Source: Candidatus Odinarchaeota archaeon (lineage in GTDB: Archaea > Asgardarchaeota > Baldrarchaeia > Baldrarchaeales > DXJG01). From it: 12,252 nucleotides of DNA. Made by a program: the position numbers and the translations under genes. Below, in pieces: positions 1-7,241 of the stretch. Under the pieces are notes generated by a model, which had not been told where the DNA came from, searched no databases, and was given only the letters and a program-made list of their open reading frames with translations. Numbering within the stretch: position 1 is the first letter of the stretch; each line of letters begins with the position of its first letter. The DNA is taken from NCBI GenBank assembly GCA_021158895.1, contig JAGGSW010000090.1:1-12252 (forward strand), written 5' to 3'.

Positions 1-10
1 TTAATAATTT

Positions 11-24
11 GAGGAAAATTTATA
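11..24 (+). promoter_or_regulatory. BRE/TATA promoter of the polymerase gene
   Basis: A purine-rich BRE-like stretch (GAGGAAAA) runs straight into TTTATA at 19-24, a good archaeal core promoter. The usual 25-30 nt from TATA centre to transcription start puts the start at about 46-52, on the first start codons of the polymerase. No Shine-Dalgarno sequence fits between them, so a leaderless mRNA is likely. The match is read directly; the transcription start is inferred. Confidence 0.6.
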
Positions 25-51
25 CTCTACTTAGTGCCTTAATATTTGGGG

Positions 52-2724
52 ATGAACTCTACTATGAAAAAAGCAGTCCAAAAGAGGTTAACTGAATATA
101 TCAATAAGGGAGAGGACAAATCCTTAGATGAAGTAGAGATCGAGGAAGTTATTAAAGAAGAAGCCACCTATGAGGTTGAAGCATCTTTCACAAATGATAA
201 TGAGAAAGAAATTGCTTCCGGTATTTTACTCTCTGTTGGTTATGATGGAACAAAAGGCTGCGCATACGCTAAATTGTATAATCCAGAAAATAGGAAGTTA
301 TTCATATGGTATGATGAAGAAAAAACCCATAGACCATATCTCTTAACAGATTTAAGTAGAGAAGAGCTTGAAAAAATACCCGATGTTATAAATCATAAGG
401 GTTTAATAGGTTTTGGAGAAGTGGAAAAATACGATCCACTTAGGGATCAATGGGTAAAAATGACTAAGGTTATTGCCGATGATCCACTTTCTATTGGTGG
501 TAAGCCTAACTCACTTAGGGAACTTCTTCCTTCAGACCAATGGGGTAAAAGAGCATGGGAAGCAAAAATAAGGTATCATCACTGTTTCACATACGATAAT
601 AATCTGATTCCAGGCATGCCATATATTGAAAAGAATAAAAGGTTACAATTAATTGAAGTAAAAATTCCCGAGAATGTCAAAGAAAATCTTTTTAACCTCC
701 TGAAAAGCGAGGACATTGAATATGGTGATATTTTAGACAGGTACTTACCCGTATTTCTTTACCCAGTTCCTCATATTGATAGAGTAGCTATTGACATTGA
801 GGTTTTTACACCCGAGTTAGATAGAATTCCAGATTCTAAGGAAGCCGAATATAATATTATTTCAGCCGCATTCGCATCAACAGACGGTCTAAACAAGGTT
901 TTTGTCTTAAGACGTGCAAATCTTGAAAATTCTAAAAAAGTTGAAGATTTACCTAGCAATGTTGAAATTATTTATTTCGTAGTAAAAAAGAAAATGATTA
1001 AAAAATTTTTAAACATAATTAATCGATATCCTATAGTTATTACATTTAATGGAGACAACTTCGACTTAAGATATCTTTACCACAGAGCAATTAGGCTCGG
1101 ATTTAAAAAAGAAGAAATACCTATCGAACTTACCAAGGATGAAGCCCATGTAAAATATGGTGTCCACATAGATTTGTATAAATTCTTCTATAATAATGCA
1201 ATTAAAGTGTATGCGTTTGGTAATGCCTACAAGGAAGTTACATTGGACACAATAGCAAAAGCTTTGCTAGGCACCAGTAAAGTTGAGATAGAGAAGCCCA
1301 TATCAGAACTTTCACTAGAAGAATTAGCACACTACAACTACCAAGATGCAAAAATAACCTTAGATCTTACAACTTTCAACGACAACCTAACATTAAAACT
1401 TATCATATTGTTAACGAGAATCTCGCGTCTACCCATGGAAGATCTTGTTAGACAAGGTGTATCCAGTTGGGTTAAAAGTCTTTTCTACGCTGAACATAGA
1501 ATACGAAACTATTTGATCCCCAGACCAGAGGAAATAACAGGACTAAAGGGAACCGTTGATACAACCCCGATCATTAAAGGCAAAAAATATAAAGGCGCTA
1601 TAGTTGTTGAGCCAAAACCCGGAGTACACTTTAATGTCGTCGTATTAGATTTCGCGTCCTTGTATCCATCAGTTATTAAGAAGTATAATCTTAGTTACGA
1701 AACTGTTAGATGTGTTCATCCAGAGTGTAGAGACCAGAAGGTTCCTGAAACCAACCATTGGGTATGTAAGAAACGTAGAGGATTAACTTCTCAGATAATA
1801 GGTTTCTTAAGAGACATAAGAGTTAAATGGTTTAAACCTATGAGCAAAAACAAGAATCTGCCTGATGAAGTACGAAATTGGTATTCAGTAGTTCAGCAAG
1901 CACTCAAAGTGTTTATTAACGCATCCTATGGAGTTTTTGGTGCAGAACATTTCCCCTTCTACTGCCTACCAGTGGCGGAAAGCACTGCGGCGATAGGGAG
2001 ATATGCGATTATGAAAACTATTAAAAAGGCTAAGGAACTTGGAGTGGAAGTAGTGTACGGTGATACTGATAGTGTTTTTCTAAAGGAACCTGGCGAAGAG
2101 AAGATTAGAGAATTGATTAGGTGGAGTAGTGGAGAACTTGGAATCGAATTGGATGTTGATAAAGTTTACAGGTATTTGGCTTTATCTCAGAGGAAGAAGA
2201 ACTATCTGGGAGTATTTAATGATGGAAGTGTTGACATTAAAGGTTTGACAGGTAAAAAGAGAAACACACCAATATTTCTTCAAAAAGCCTTTATGGAAGT
2301 TGTGAGAGTGTTAGGAGAAGTAAAATCTGTGGAGGATTTTGAAAAAGCTAAGGAAAAAATACGAGAAATAGCACAAGAATGTTACAGAAAATTAGAAGAA
2401 AGAAAATACTCACTTGAAGAACTAGCTTTCAAAGTGCAACTTACTAAGCCATTGAAACAGTATGTTAAAACGACACCTCAGCATGTGAAAGCTGCAAGAA
2501 TGCTTGCAGCTCAAGGAAAAGACATAAGACCTGGCGATATAATAACTTTTGTGAAAACTAGAGGGGTACCTGGTGTTAAACCTGTTCAATACGCCTCAAT
2601 ATATGAGATAGATATAGAAAAATACAAAGATCACATAAGGACTACATTTGAGCAGATTCTGGACGCGCTAGGAATAGATTTTAGCGAAATTGTTGGCATA
2701 CGTAGTCTTGACATGTTTATCTAA
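52..2724 (+). CDS. polB1: Family B DNA polymerase, PolB1 (Dpo1) type, with 3'-5' proofreading exonuclease
   Basis: Replicative DNA polymerase of about 890 aa, normal for the family and similar from memory to Sulfolobus Dpo1 throughout. All catalytic motifs are intact (numbered from ATG 52). Exo I is the DIE at D248/E250, Exo II is NGDNFD ending at D338, and Exo III is YNYQD (Y428, D432). Motif A is DFASLYPS at D533, motif B is KVFINASYG at about 619-627, and motif C is YGDTDS with D671/D673. Between motifs A and B lies a Cys-bearing loop (C554, C559, C572) followed by RGLTSQIIGFLRDIRVKW, typical of the PolB1 clade. The C-terminus RSLDMFI resembles a degenerate PIP box. Alternative starts are TTG 46 and ATG 64; ATG 52 best fits a leaderless transcript from the TATA box at 19-24. 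It converges with the zinc-ribbon gene. Confidence 0.95.
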   Translation: MNSTMKKAVQKRLTEYINKGEDKSLDEVEIEEVIKEEATYEVEASFTNDNEKEIASGILLSVGYDGTKGCAYAKLYNPENRKLFIWYDEEKTHRPYLLTDLSREELEKIPDVINHKGLIGFGEVEKYDPLRDQWVKMTKVIADDPLSIGGKPNSLRELLPSDQWGKRAWEAKIRYHHCFTYDNNLIPGMPYIEKNKRLQLIEVKIPENVKENLFNLLKSEDIEYGDILDRYLPVFLYPVPHIDRVAIDIEVFTPELDRIPDSKEAEYNIISAAFASTDGLNKVFVLRRANLENSKKVEDLPSNVEIIYFVVKKKMIKKFLNIINRYPIVITFNGDNFDLRYLYHRAIRLGFKKEEIPIELTKDEAHVKYGVHIDLYKFFYNNAIKVYAFGNAYKEVTLDTIAKALLGTSKVEIEKPISELSLEELAHYNYQDAKITLDLTTFNDNLTLKLIILLTRISRLPMEDLVRQGVSSWVKSLFYAEHRIRNYLIPRPEEITGLKGTVDTTPIIKGKKYKGAIVVEPKPGVHFNVVVLDFASLYPSVIKKYNLSYETVRCVHPECRDQKVPETNHWVCKKRRGLTSQIIGFLRDIRVKWFKPMSKNKNLPDEVRNWYSVVQQALKVFINASYGVFGAEHFPFYCLPVAESTAAIGRYAIMKTIKKAKELGVEVVYGDTDSVFLKEPGEEKIRELIRWSSGELGIELDVDKVYRYLALSQRKKNYLGVFNDGSVDIKGLTGKKRNTPIFLQKAFMEVVRVLGEVKSVEDFEKAKEKIREIAQECYRKLEERKYSLEELAFKVQLTKPLKQYVKTTPQHVKAARMLAAQGKDIRPGDIITFVKTRGVPGVKPVQYASIYEIDIEKYKDHIRTTFEQILDALGIDFSEIVGIRSLDMFI

Positions 2725-2746
2725 CTTTTAACATGCTAAAAATTAG
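2721..2746. terminator. Hairpin between convergent polymerase and zinc-ribbon genes
   Basis: CTAACTTTTA at 2721-2730 and TAAAAATTAG at 2737-2746 form an imperfect inverted repeat, ten positions with one mismatch, around the 6-nt loop ACATGC. It overlaps the polymerase stop codon and lies between two convergent genes, so it could help end transcription from both sides. The stem is AT-rich and weak, and archaeal termination depends mainly on U-tracts, so the role is tentative. Confidence 0.35.
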
Positions 2747-2759
2747 TTAATCCTCTATT

Positions 2760-3356
2760 TTAGGTTATCATTCTTCCGCATTTATAGCAGAATTTGGCAT
2801 CCGAAGGTAACTGAGTACCGCAATACATACAGAATTTTGTTTCCGAAGTATAACTTTCATTGTGACCCTTTGTTGATAAGTTAACTTCTCTTGATGACTC
2901 AATGTTTTGAAAGAGAGGTCTTAAATCCGTAGAGCTCTCTGTTTGGTGATTTTGTTCAGATATATGGCTTATTTGAGGAATTTCAATCTTCTCTTCAGAA
3001 ATTTCTGAGCGAAAATGTCCTTTAGCATATTCTATTATTCTCTTATGAAATTCTTCCTTCAGTTTACGGTAATCTTCATGAGTTAATCCTAATAGTTCTA
3101 AAGCTTTGTCACGATTTATACATCGCTTTTCTAGGCTACAACAATAAGCTAAGCTCCCGTAACAGGTTAAAGCCATAGCCTTTTCTATAACAGATTTGAA
3201 AATAGGTTGTATTCTTTCTCTACCAATAATTAAATCACTGCCATCCACTTTGATTTCAACTAAACTCTGATTTAAAAGCGCTCTTAGAACTTTTTCAGCA
3301 GGATAAACTCTACCACGAATAATAATAGTTCCTTTGGCCTCCGAAGTTTCTTCCAT
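2760..3356 (-). CDS. Unnamed protein with central Cys-rich motif and C-terminal zinc ribbon
   Basis: A 198-aa soluble protein with no signal peptide or membrane segment. The N-terminal part (about 8-62) looks like a small alpha/beta domain. A central motif has four cysteines (C65, C72, C73, C79) in the pattern C-x6-CC-x5-C-x-NRD, then a helix with LGLTHEDYRKLKEEF. Residues about 118-172 are a polar Ser/Glu/Asn-rich linker. The C-terminus is a classic zinc ribbon, FCMYCG then FCYKCG (C176, C179, C190, C193). The ATG at 3356 has a GGTGG Shine-Dalgarno site 7 nt upstream. The clustered central cysteines could bind zinc or an iron-sulfur cluster; that is inference. I do not recognise a named family. 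It is divergent from the 54-aa Cys-rich gene and convergent with the polymerase, so it is probably monocistronic. That it is a gene is well supported; its function is unknown. Confidence 0.85.
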   Translation of the reverse strand: MEETSEAKGTIIIRGRVYPAEKVLRALLNQSLVEIKVDGSDLIIGRERIQPIFKSVIEKAMALTCYGSLAYCCSLEKRCINRDKALELLGLTHEDYRKLKEEFHKRIIEYAKGHFRSEISEEKIEIPQISHISEQNHQTESSTDLRPLFQNIESSREVNLSTKGHNESYTSETKFCMYCGTQLPSDAKFCYKCGRMIT

Positions 3357-3388
3357 TACTTAACCACCAGTTTTAGGTTACTAAGCCA

Positions 3389-3398
3389 ATATAATTAA
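3389..3398 (-). promoter_or_regulatory. TATA-like element of the zinc-ribbon gene
   Basis: On the minus strand TTTTAATTATATTGG places an AT-rich TATA-like core about 33-42 nt upstream of the ATG at 3356. That would give a short leader of roughly 5-15 nt, just enough to carry the GGTGG ribosome site at 3364-3368. It is a weak consensus in an AT-rich divergent region, so the placement is tentative. Confidence 0.35.
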
Positions 3399-3446
3399 AA
3401 TTTTGTATTACACAATTTGTCTTAATGAAATTTGTATAAAGCTAAA

Positions 3447-3458
3447 CTTATATAAATC
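3447..3458 (+). promoter_or_regulatory. TATA box of the 54-aa Cys-rich gene, with long 5' leader
   Basis: CTTATATAAATC is an excellent archaeal TATA box. Transcription would start near 3478-3482, leaving a leader of about 70 nt before the TTG start at 3550. The leader contains an 8-bp palindrome, ACATATGT, at 3514-3521, and ends in a strong AGGAGG site at 3538-3543. A leader this long is unusual beside the probably leaderless or short-leader genes around it. Confidence 0.5.
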
Positions 3459-3549
3459 TCTTATTAAATGTGCTTTCCATATTTTTAAAACGGAAATAGC
3501 CTTATCAAAATCGAACATATGTATTTATCTAGAATATAGGAGGGACCTT

Positions 3550-3714
3550 TTGGTGAGAAAAAGGTTAATATCCTGCCCAAAGTGCGGATATCAATTTGAT
3601 ATTTCTTATGCAAGAGCATTTGCATGCCGCGGGTGCCCATCCTCAGCCATAGGAGACTGCGGTTATATTAAATGTCCAAAATGTGGATATGAATTCCCAT
3701 ATCCCACCTATTAA
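3550..3714 (+). CDS. Small seven-cysteine zinc-ribbon-like protein (54 aa)
   Basis: The protein consists almost wholly of metal-binding motifs: CPKCG at C9/C12, then SYARAFACRGCP (C26, C29), GDCG (C37), and CPKCGYEFP (C42, C45). This suggests one or two zinc (or iron) sites in a compact cytoplasmic protein. The start is TTG 3550, six nt after AGGAGG at 3538-3543; GTG 3553 is the alternative. The reading frame stays open upstream to about 3403, but that part has no matching start signal and would lie upstream of, or overlap, the TATA box, so it is excluded. From memory, small archaeal proteins of this pattern occur near ferrous-iron transport (feo) genes, but no such gene is in this window, so no iron role is claimed. 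It ends 22 nt before the convergent rad50 stop. Confidence 0.75.
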   Translation: MVRKRLISCPKCGYQFDISYARAFACRGCPSSAIGDCGYIKCPKCGYEFPYPTY

Positions 3715-3736
3715 TTCAAGATAGTTCAATTTCAGT

Positions 3737-5851
3737 TTATGTTCCTTCTTTTGAGGCAATAAACTCTGCAACGCTGACATTACCCTCCTTTCTAACAACG
3801 ACTCTGGGTATTTCTTCTTTTCTGTCTATCTCCATATGAGTTATAAGGAAAATCTGTTCGAACCCTTCATCTTCAACTAGTTGATCAACCACTTCTTTCC
3901 TCCTAGAAACATCTAATCCACCAAGTGGTTCATCCAAAAGTACACAGCGGATTCTTGGTATCTTTTGTGGGCTTTCTTTCAGAGGCTTTATTCTAGACAT
4001 TGTTTTGGAAATACCAAGTCGTAGAGCTAATCCTACTGCAGTTCTGTCCCCAAAACTTAGCATATCTTTACTTTTAACTATGCCATCGCTTTCATCTAAC
4101 ACTGTTAACAATATTCCTGAACCTCTTTCGCCAGTTGGTTTAGTTGGGACTAAGTCGACATTTGAATATTGTCCACAGGTAAACCTTAGTAAATAGCTTG
4201 CCGCGGTGTGCTTTATGGTTCCTAGAAGTCTTTTTTGTACAACCCATTGGGAGAGGAAGTTCTTCATTAAGACTCTTCTAAGATGCATGAGATGCTGTAG
4301 AATCTTTTTGTTTTCTTTGATTTCTTTATCTATTTTTATCATTTCCTCTTTTTCTCTTCGCAATTCGTCCATATCTCTTTCTATTTTGCTAATATCTTCA
4401 ATTAATTTATTGGCTTCGGTTTCTTTTCTTGCATATTCTTCGTTAAGGCTAATAACGTATTGATGAAGTTCCTTTAAATTCTTGAAATTAAATTTGGCAA
4501 GCATTTCTTGAACATCGGTGTATCCTTCTTTACTTAGCATTTCCTTAAGTTTATTCTTCAGATCTGTTAGATTCTTTTTGTTGTTTTCAAGTTCTTCCAA
4601 TCTTTTTTTCAGCAGCTTTAGATTGCTTTTCTCAACCAATATTTTTTCTTTTCCGATACGTGTTTTACTGCGTTCCTCCTCTAAAACATTTCTTTTTTTG
4701 ACTAGGTTTTCGATAGTTGAGTTGTTTTCCTCTATTTCCCTTTCATAACGACTTACAATGTCTTCCATTTTCTCTTTAGATAGCGGTGTTCCGCATATTG
4801 GGCATCGATATTCAAATTCTCCTTCTTCAACTTTCTCTGCCTTTTGTAATTTGCTGATTTTATCTTTTAGTTCCCTGTTGAGTCCATGTAGTCCACCTAT
4901 TTCTTCGCTTAGCTTACGAAGCTGCTTTTCAATGTTTTCAAGTTCTTTTAGTTTTTCTTGAAGTAATTGGTCTCTCTTGCTTATTTCGTCGTCTAAAACT
5001 TTCATTGAGATTTCGCAGGTTATACCCATGTTCTTTGCAGATTCCTCTATGTTCTTACTCATCGATACCAATTGTTTCTGGAAGTCCTCAATGCGAACCA
5101 TGGTGGCTTCTATTTCTCTGATAAAATTAGGGTTAGGTAGTTCATTTATTTTTGTTTTCAATCCTTCTAGTTCACTTTTCCTTTCTTTCAGCCTTGATTT
5201 CTTACTTTCTAACTCGTCGTTCTTTTCTTTAAGCTGTTTTTCTATTCTTTCGATCGGAACATATTTGCTTTGCAGTTCATTGAGCTTTTCGTTTAAAAGA
5301 TTCTCCTCCTTTTTTAGTACATCATTTACTTTTTCCAAAAGATCTAAACTATATACTTTTGAAATTAGTTCTCTTAGACTTGCTGGGGATGCAACTGCTA
5401 GTTCGTTAACTTCGCCTTGCCGCACCATAACTGTACTAAGGGCTTGTTTGTAATCTATTTGGAGAACTTCTTGCATTTTTTTGCTGACTTCCCCAGATTT
5501 GGATGCAATATCAACGAATTTTCCTTTGCTTTCGTCATATTGATATAAAACTACTTGCATGCCTGCACTTCTATCATAGGATCTATCTATTAGGTACCTT
5601 TTTCCATCAACTTCAAATTCAACCATTACACGACAGTACCTTTCTCCAAATTTAATTAAGTCTTCGTTTTTTACTCCAATAGCTGTTGGTCCCCATAAAG
5701 CCCATATGATAGAGTCAAGAATAGAAGTTTTTCCGGTGGAATTTGGCCCTTCAATTAAAATTAACCCTCTTGGGAAAACCTTGTTTTCGTTTGGTAAAAT
5801 CAACTTTTTGTAAGGTTTAAAATTTATTAATTGAATCCTGCGTATTCTCAT
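3737..5851 (-). CDS. rad50: Rad50 DNA double-strand-break repair ATPase
   Basis: ABC/SMC-type ATPase that dimerises, holds DNA ends and controls Mre11. In order, from ATG 5851: Walker A GPNSTGKTS (35-43), Q-loop VRQGEV (Q145), a coiled coil from about 175, zinc hook CPIC (C350, C353), the returning coil to about 540, signature LSFGDRTAVGLALRLG (from 598), Walker B CVLLDEP (D640, E641), D-loop GGLD, and H-loop THME (H672). At 704 aa it is shorter than the roughly 850-900 aa usual for archaeal Rad50, so the coiled-coil arms are short. Two motifs are non-canonical: LSFGD instead of LSGGE, and Ser in the P-loop where Gly is usual. A TTG at 5866 overlaps the mre11 stop; ATG 5851 follows GAGGAGA and starts directly with MRIRRIQLINF, the normal Rad50 N-terminus. 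It is the last gene of the herA-mre11-rad50 operon. Confidence 0.95.
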   Translation of the reverse strand: MRIRRIQLINFKPYKKLILPNENKVFPRGLILIEGPNSTGKTSILDSIIWALWGPTAIGVKNEDLIKFGERYCRVMVEFEVDGKRYLIDRSYDRSAGMQVVLYQYDESKGKFVDIASKSGEVSKKMQEVLQIDYKQALSTVMVRQGEVNELAVASPASLRELISKVYSLDLLEKVNDVLKKEENLLNEKLNELQSKYVPIERIEKQLKEKNDELESKKSRLKERKSELEGLKTKINELPNPNFIREIEATMVRIEDFQKQLVSMSKNIEESAKNMGITCEISMKVLDDEISKRDQLLQEKLKELENIEKQLRKLSEEIGGLHGLNRELKDKISKLQKAEKVEEGEFEYRCPICGTPLSKEKMEDIVSRYEREIEENNSTIENLVKKRNVLEEERSKTRIGKEKILVEKSNLKLLKKRLEELENNKKNLTDLKNKLKEMLSKEGYTDVQEMLAKFNFKNLKELHQYVISLNEEYARKETEANKLIEDISKIERDMDELRREKEEMIKIDKEIKENKKILQHLMHLRRVLMKNFLSQWVVQKRLLGTIKHTAASYLLRFTCGQYSNVDLVPTKPTGERGSGILLTVLDESDGIVKSKDMLSFGDRTAVGLALRLGISKTMSRIKPLKESPQKIPRIRCVLLDEPLGGLDVSRRKEVVDQLVEDEGFEQIFLITHMEIDRKEEIPRVVVRKEGNVSVAEFIASKEGT

Positions 5852-5862
5852 TTTAATTCTCC

Positions 5863-7230
5863 TCAAAGGAATTCATCTAATGTTCCCTTCTTTGGCATTA
5901 CACGTTTTATTTCTTTTTTCGGTGTCTTTTCGGATGCTTTCTGTACTTCCTTAGATATTTTGTCTTCACTTGGCTTACCTAGAGCTTCTTTGATTGCTTT
6001 GGCAGCTAGTTTAACAAGTAAGTTGATGTCGTATCCTTCTTCGATTTTTTGGGTTTTTAAAAATTCTTTGAAGTCTTTTTCAGGGTCTTCTATTAAATAT
6101 TCCTTTTCCTCTGCTATGTAGGCTGGAGCAGTCCAAGTTTTTTCAACATTTTTCCAATCCCATACGAATTGAGCAATGTTAAATTTATTGTCTTCAAATA
6201 GCTGCTTCCTCAGATATTCAAGCATTGAGTTAATTTTCCAAAGTGATGACATTAAAGTTCTTCCTTCGAAAACAACTTTGACTCTGGCGGCTGTAAATGG
6301 ATCCCAACCAGATTGAAGACCGTATTCAGCTAATTTTGATAAAACCGTGTTTTTAATGTTTTCAGGGGTATCGCTGGTGTCTATTTTAATTTTATCGACT
6401 ATCATGGGTCTCGGAGATTTTATCGGTATTTTACGAATTAAGGGCTTTTCTCCTTCTTCAACTTGAACTATAAGAAAACCCTTTTCATCTTCATATTCGT
6501 CAAATCTCCATCGTTCAGTGCTTCCAGCATACCATGCATTTTCACTCAATTTCTCCATTTTGTGATTATGGCCTAAGGCTATGTAATCGTAGTCAAGCTC
6601 CAAAATTCTTTTGTTTAAAGTATTATCAAGAATCATACCGTGAGCAACTGCAATGTTTGGGCCTTCACCTATTTCAGGTTTCTGAATATTCACGATCCAA
6701 GCGTTAAATAATTCAGTAGCTTGAGATTTACGTAAAATATCTGGATTTATATAGGGGAAAGCGTAAATATTCGTATCTTTGATTTTAAACTTTAGAGGGA
6801 TCTTTTTTATGAGAGCGGTTCTTAAATCCCAGGTGGTTGCTGCAAATATGTAGTCTTCAAACACGATTTTTAATGTGTCAAGGGTTGAGGATCTGTAGCC
6901 CATAAATGAACCGTGATTTCCATCAATAACGACCATGGGGATTTTTGTTTCTTCAAAAAACTCTTTTAAAGTTTTATAGACAAGTTCTCTTGCTACTTCG
7001 GGCGGCGGATGAGGATTTCTATCCCAAGGAGAGTCAAAAAGATCTCCTGCATGTATAATGAGGTCAATTTCGTCTTTTCTATCTGAAATTTCTTTAAGTA
7101 TCTTCTTCCATGCATCGTAAAAATCGTTTTCAATAAGTCTTATTTTCCTTTCTTCAATCCATTCAAATTTCACACCTGTTGTTGGCCGATGGCCAAGATG
7201 TGTATCAGATATATGCGCAATTGTTACCAT
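5863..7230 (-). CDS. mre11: Mre11 double-strand-break repair nuclease
   Basis: Manganese-dependent metallophosphoesterase with exo- and endonuclease activity that acts with Rad50 to process DNA ends. The active-site motifs appear in order: SDTHLGH (D9, H11), HAGDLFD (D63), DGNHG (N105, H106), AVAHG (H197) and ALGHNH (H221, H223). The motif usually written GNHD has Gly107 in place of Asp, but the metal ligands and catalytic His are all present, so activity is expected. Residues about 270-350 form the capping domain. The remaining helical C-terminal part would carry the Rad50-binding segment. The extreme C-terminus, KKGTLDEFL, looks like an archaeal PIP box for the sliding clamp. ATG 7230 has GGTGAT a few nt upstream. 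It begins 11 nt after herA stops, and its stop lies 11 nt before the rad50 ATG, so the three are probably co-transcribed and co-translated. Confidence 0.96.
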   Translation of the reverse strand: MVTIAHISDTHLGHRPTTGVKFEWIEERKIRLIENDFYDAWKKILKEISDRKDEIDLIIHAGDLFDSPWDRNPHPPPEVARELVYKTLKEFFEETKIPMVVIDGNHGSFMGYRSSTLDTLKIVFEDYIFAATTWDLRTALIKKIPLKFKIKDTNIYAFPYINPDILRKSQATELFNAWIVNIQKPEIGEGPNIAVAHGMILDNTLNKRILELDYDYIALGHNHKMEKLSENAWYAGSTERWRFDEYEDEKGFLIVQVEEGEKPLIRKIPIKSPRPMIVDKIKIDTSDTPENIKNTVLSKLAEYGLQSGWDPFTAARVKVVFEGRTLMSSLWKINSMLEYLRKQLFEDNKFNIAQFVWDWKNVEKTWTAPAYIAEEKEYLIEDPEKDFKEFLKTQKIEEGYDINLLVKLAAKAIKEALGKPSEDKISKEVQKASEKTPKKEIKRVMPKKGTLDEFL

Positions 7231-7241
7231 AAAATCACCAA

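Noticed and set aside
3403..3549. N-terminal extension of the small Cys-rich protein
   Set aside because: This part overlaps the TATA box and leader, its residues look like translated AT-rich non-coding DNA, and AGGAGG at 3538-3543 points to TTG 3550.
3737..5866. Several plus-strand open frames opposite rad50 (for example 4977-5453), rich in Ser, Leu and Phe
   Set aside because: They are antisense shadows of the Glu/Lys/Leu-rich coiled coil of Rad50, whose reverse complement gives Ser/Phe/Leu codons. They have no recognisable motifs.
5851..5866. TTG 5866 as the rad50 start
   Set aside because: It overlaps the mre11 stop codon and lies upstream of the GAGGAGA ribosome site. ATG 5851 follows that site and begins with the standard Rad50 N-terminus.
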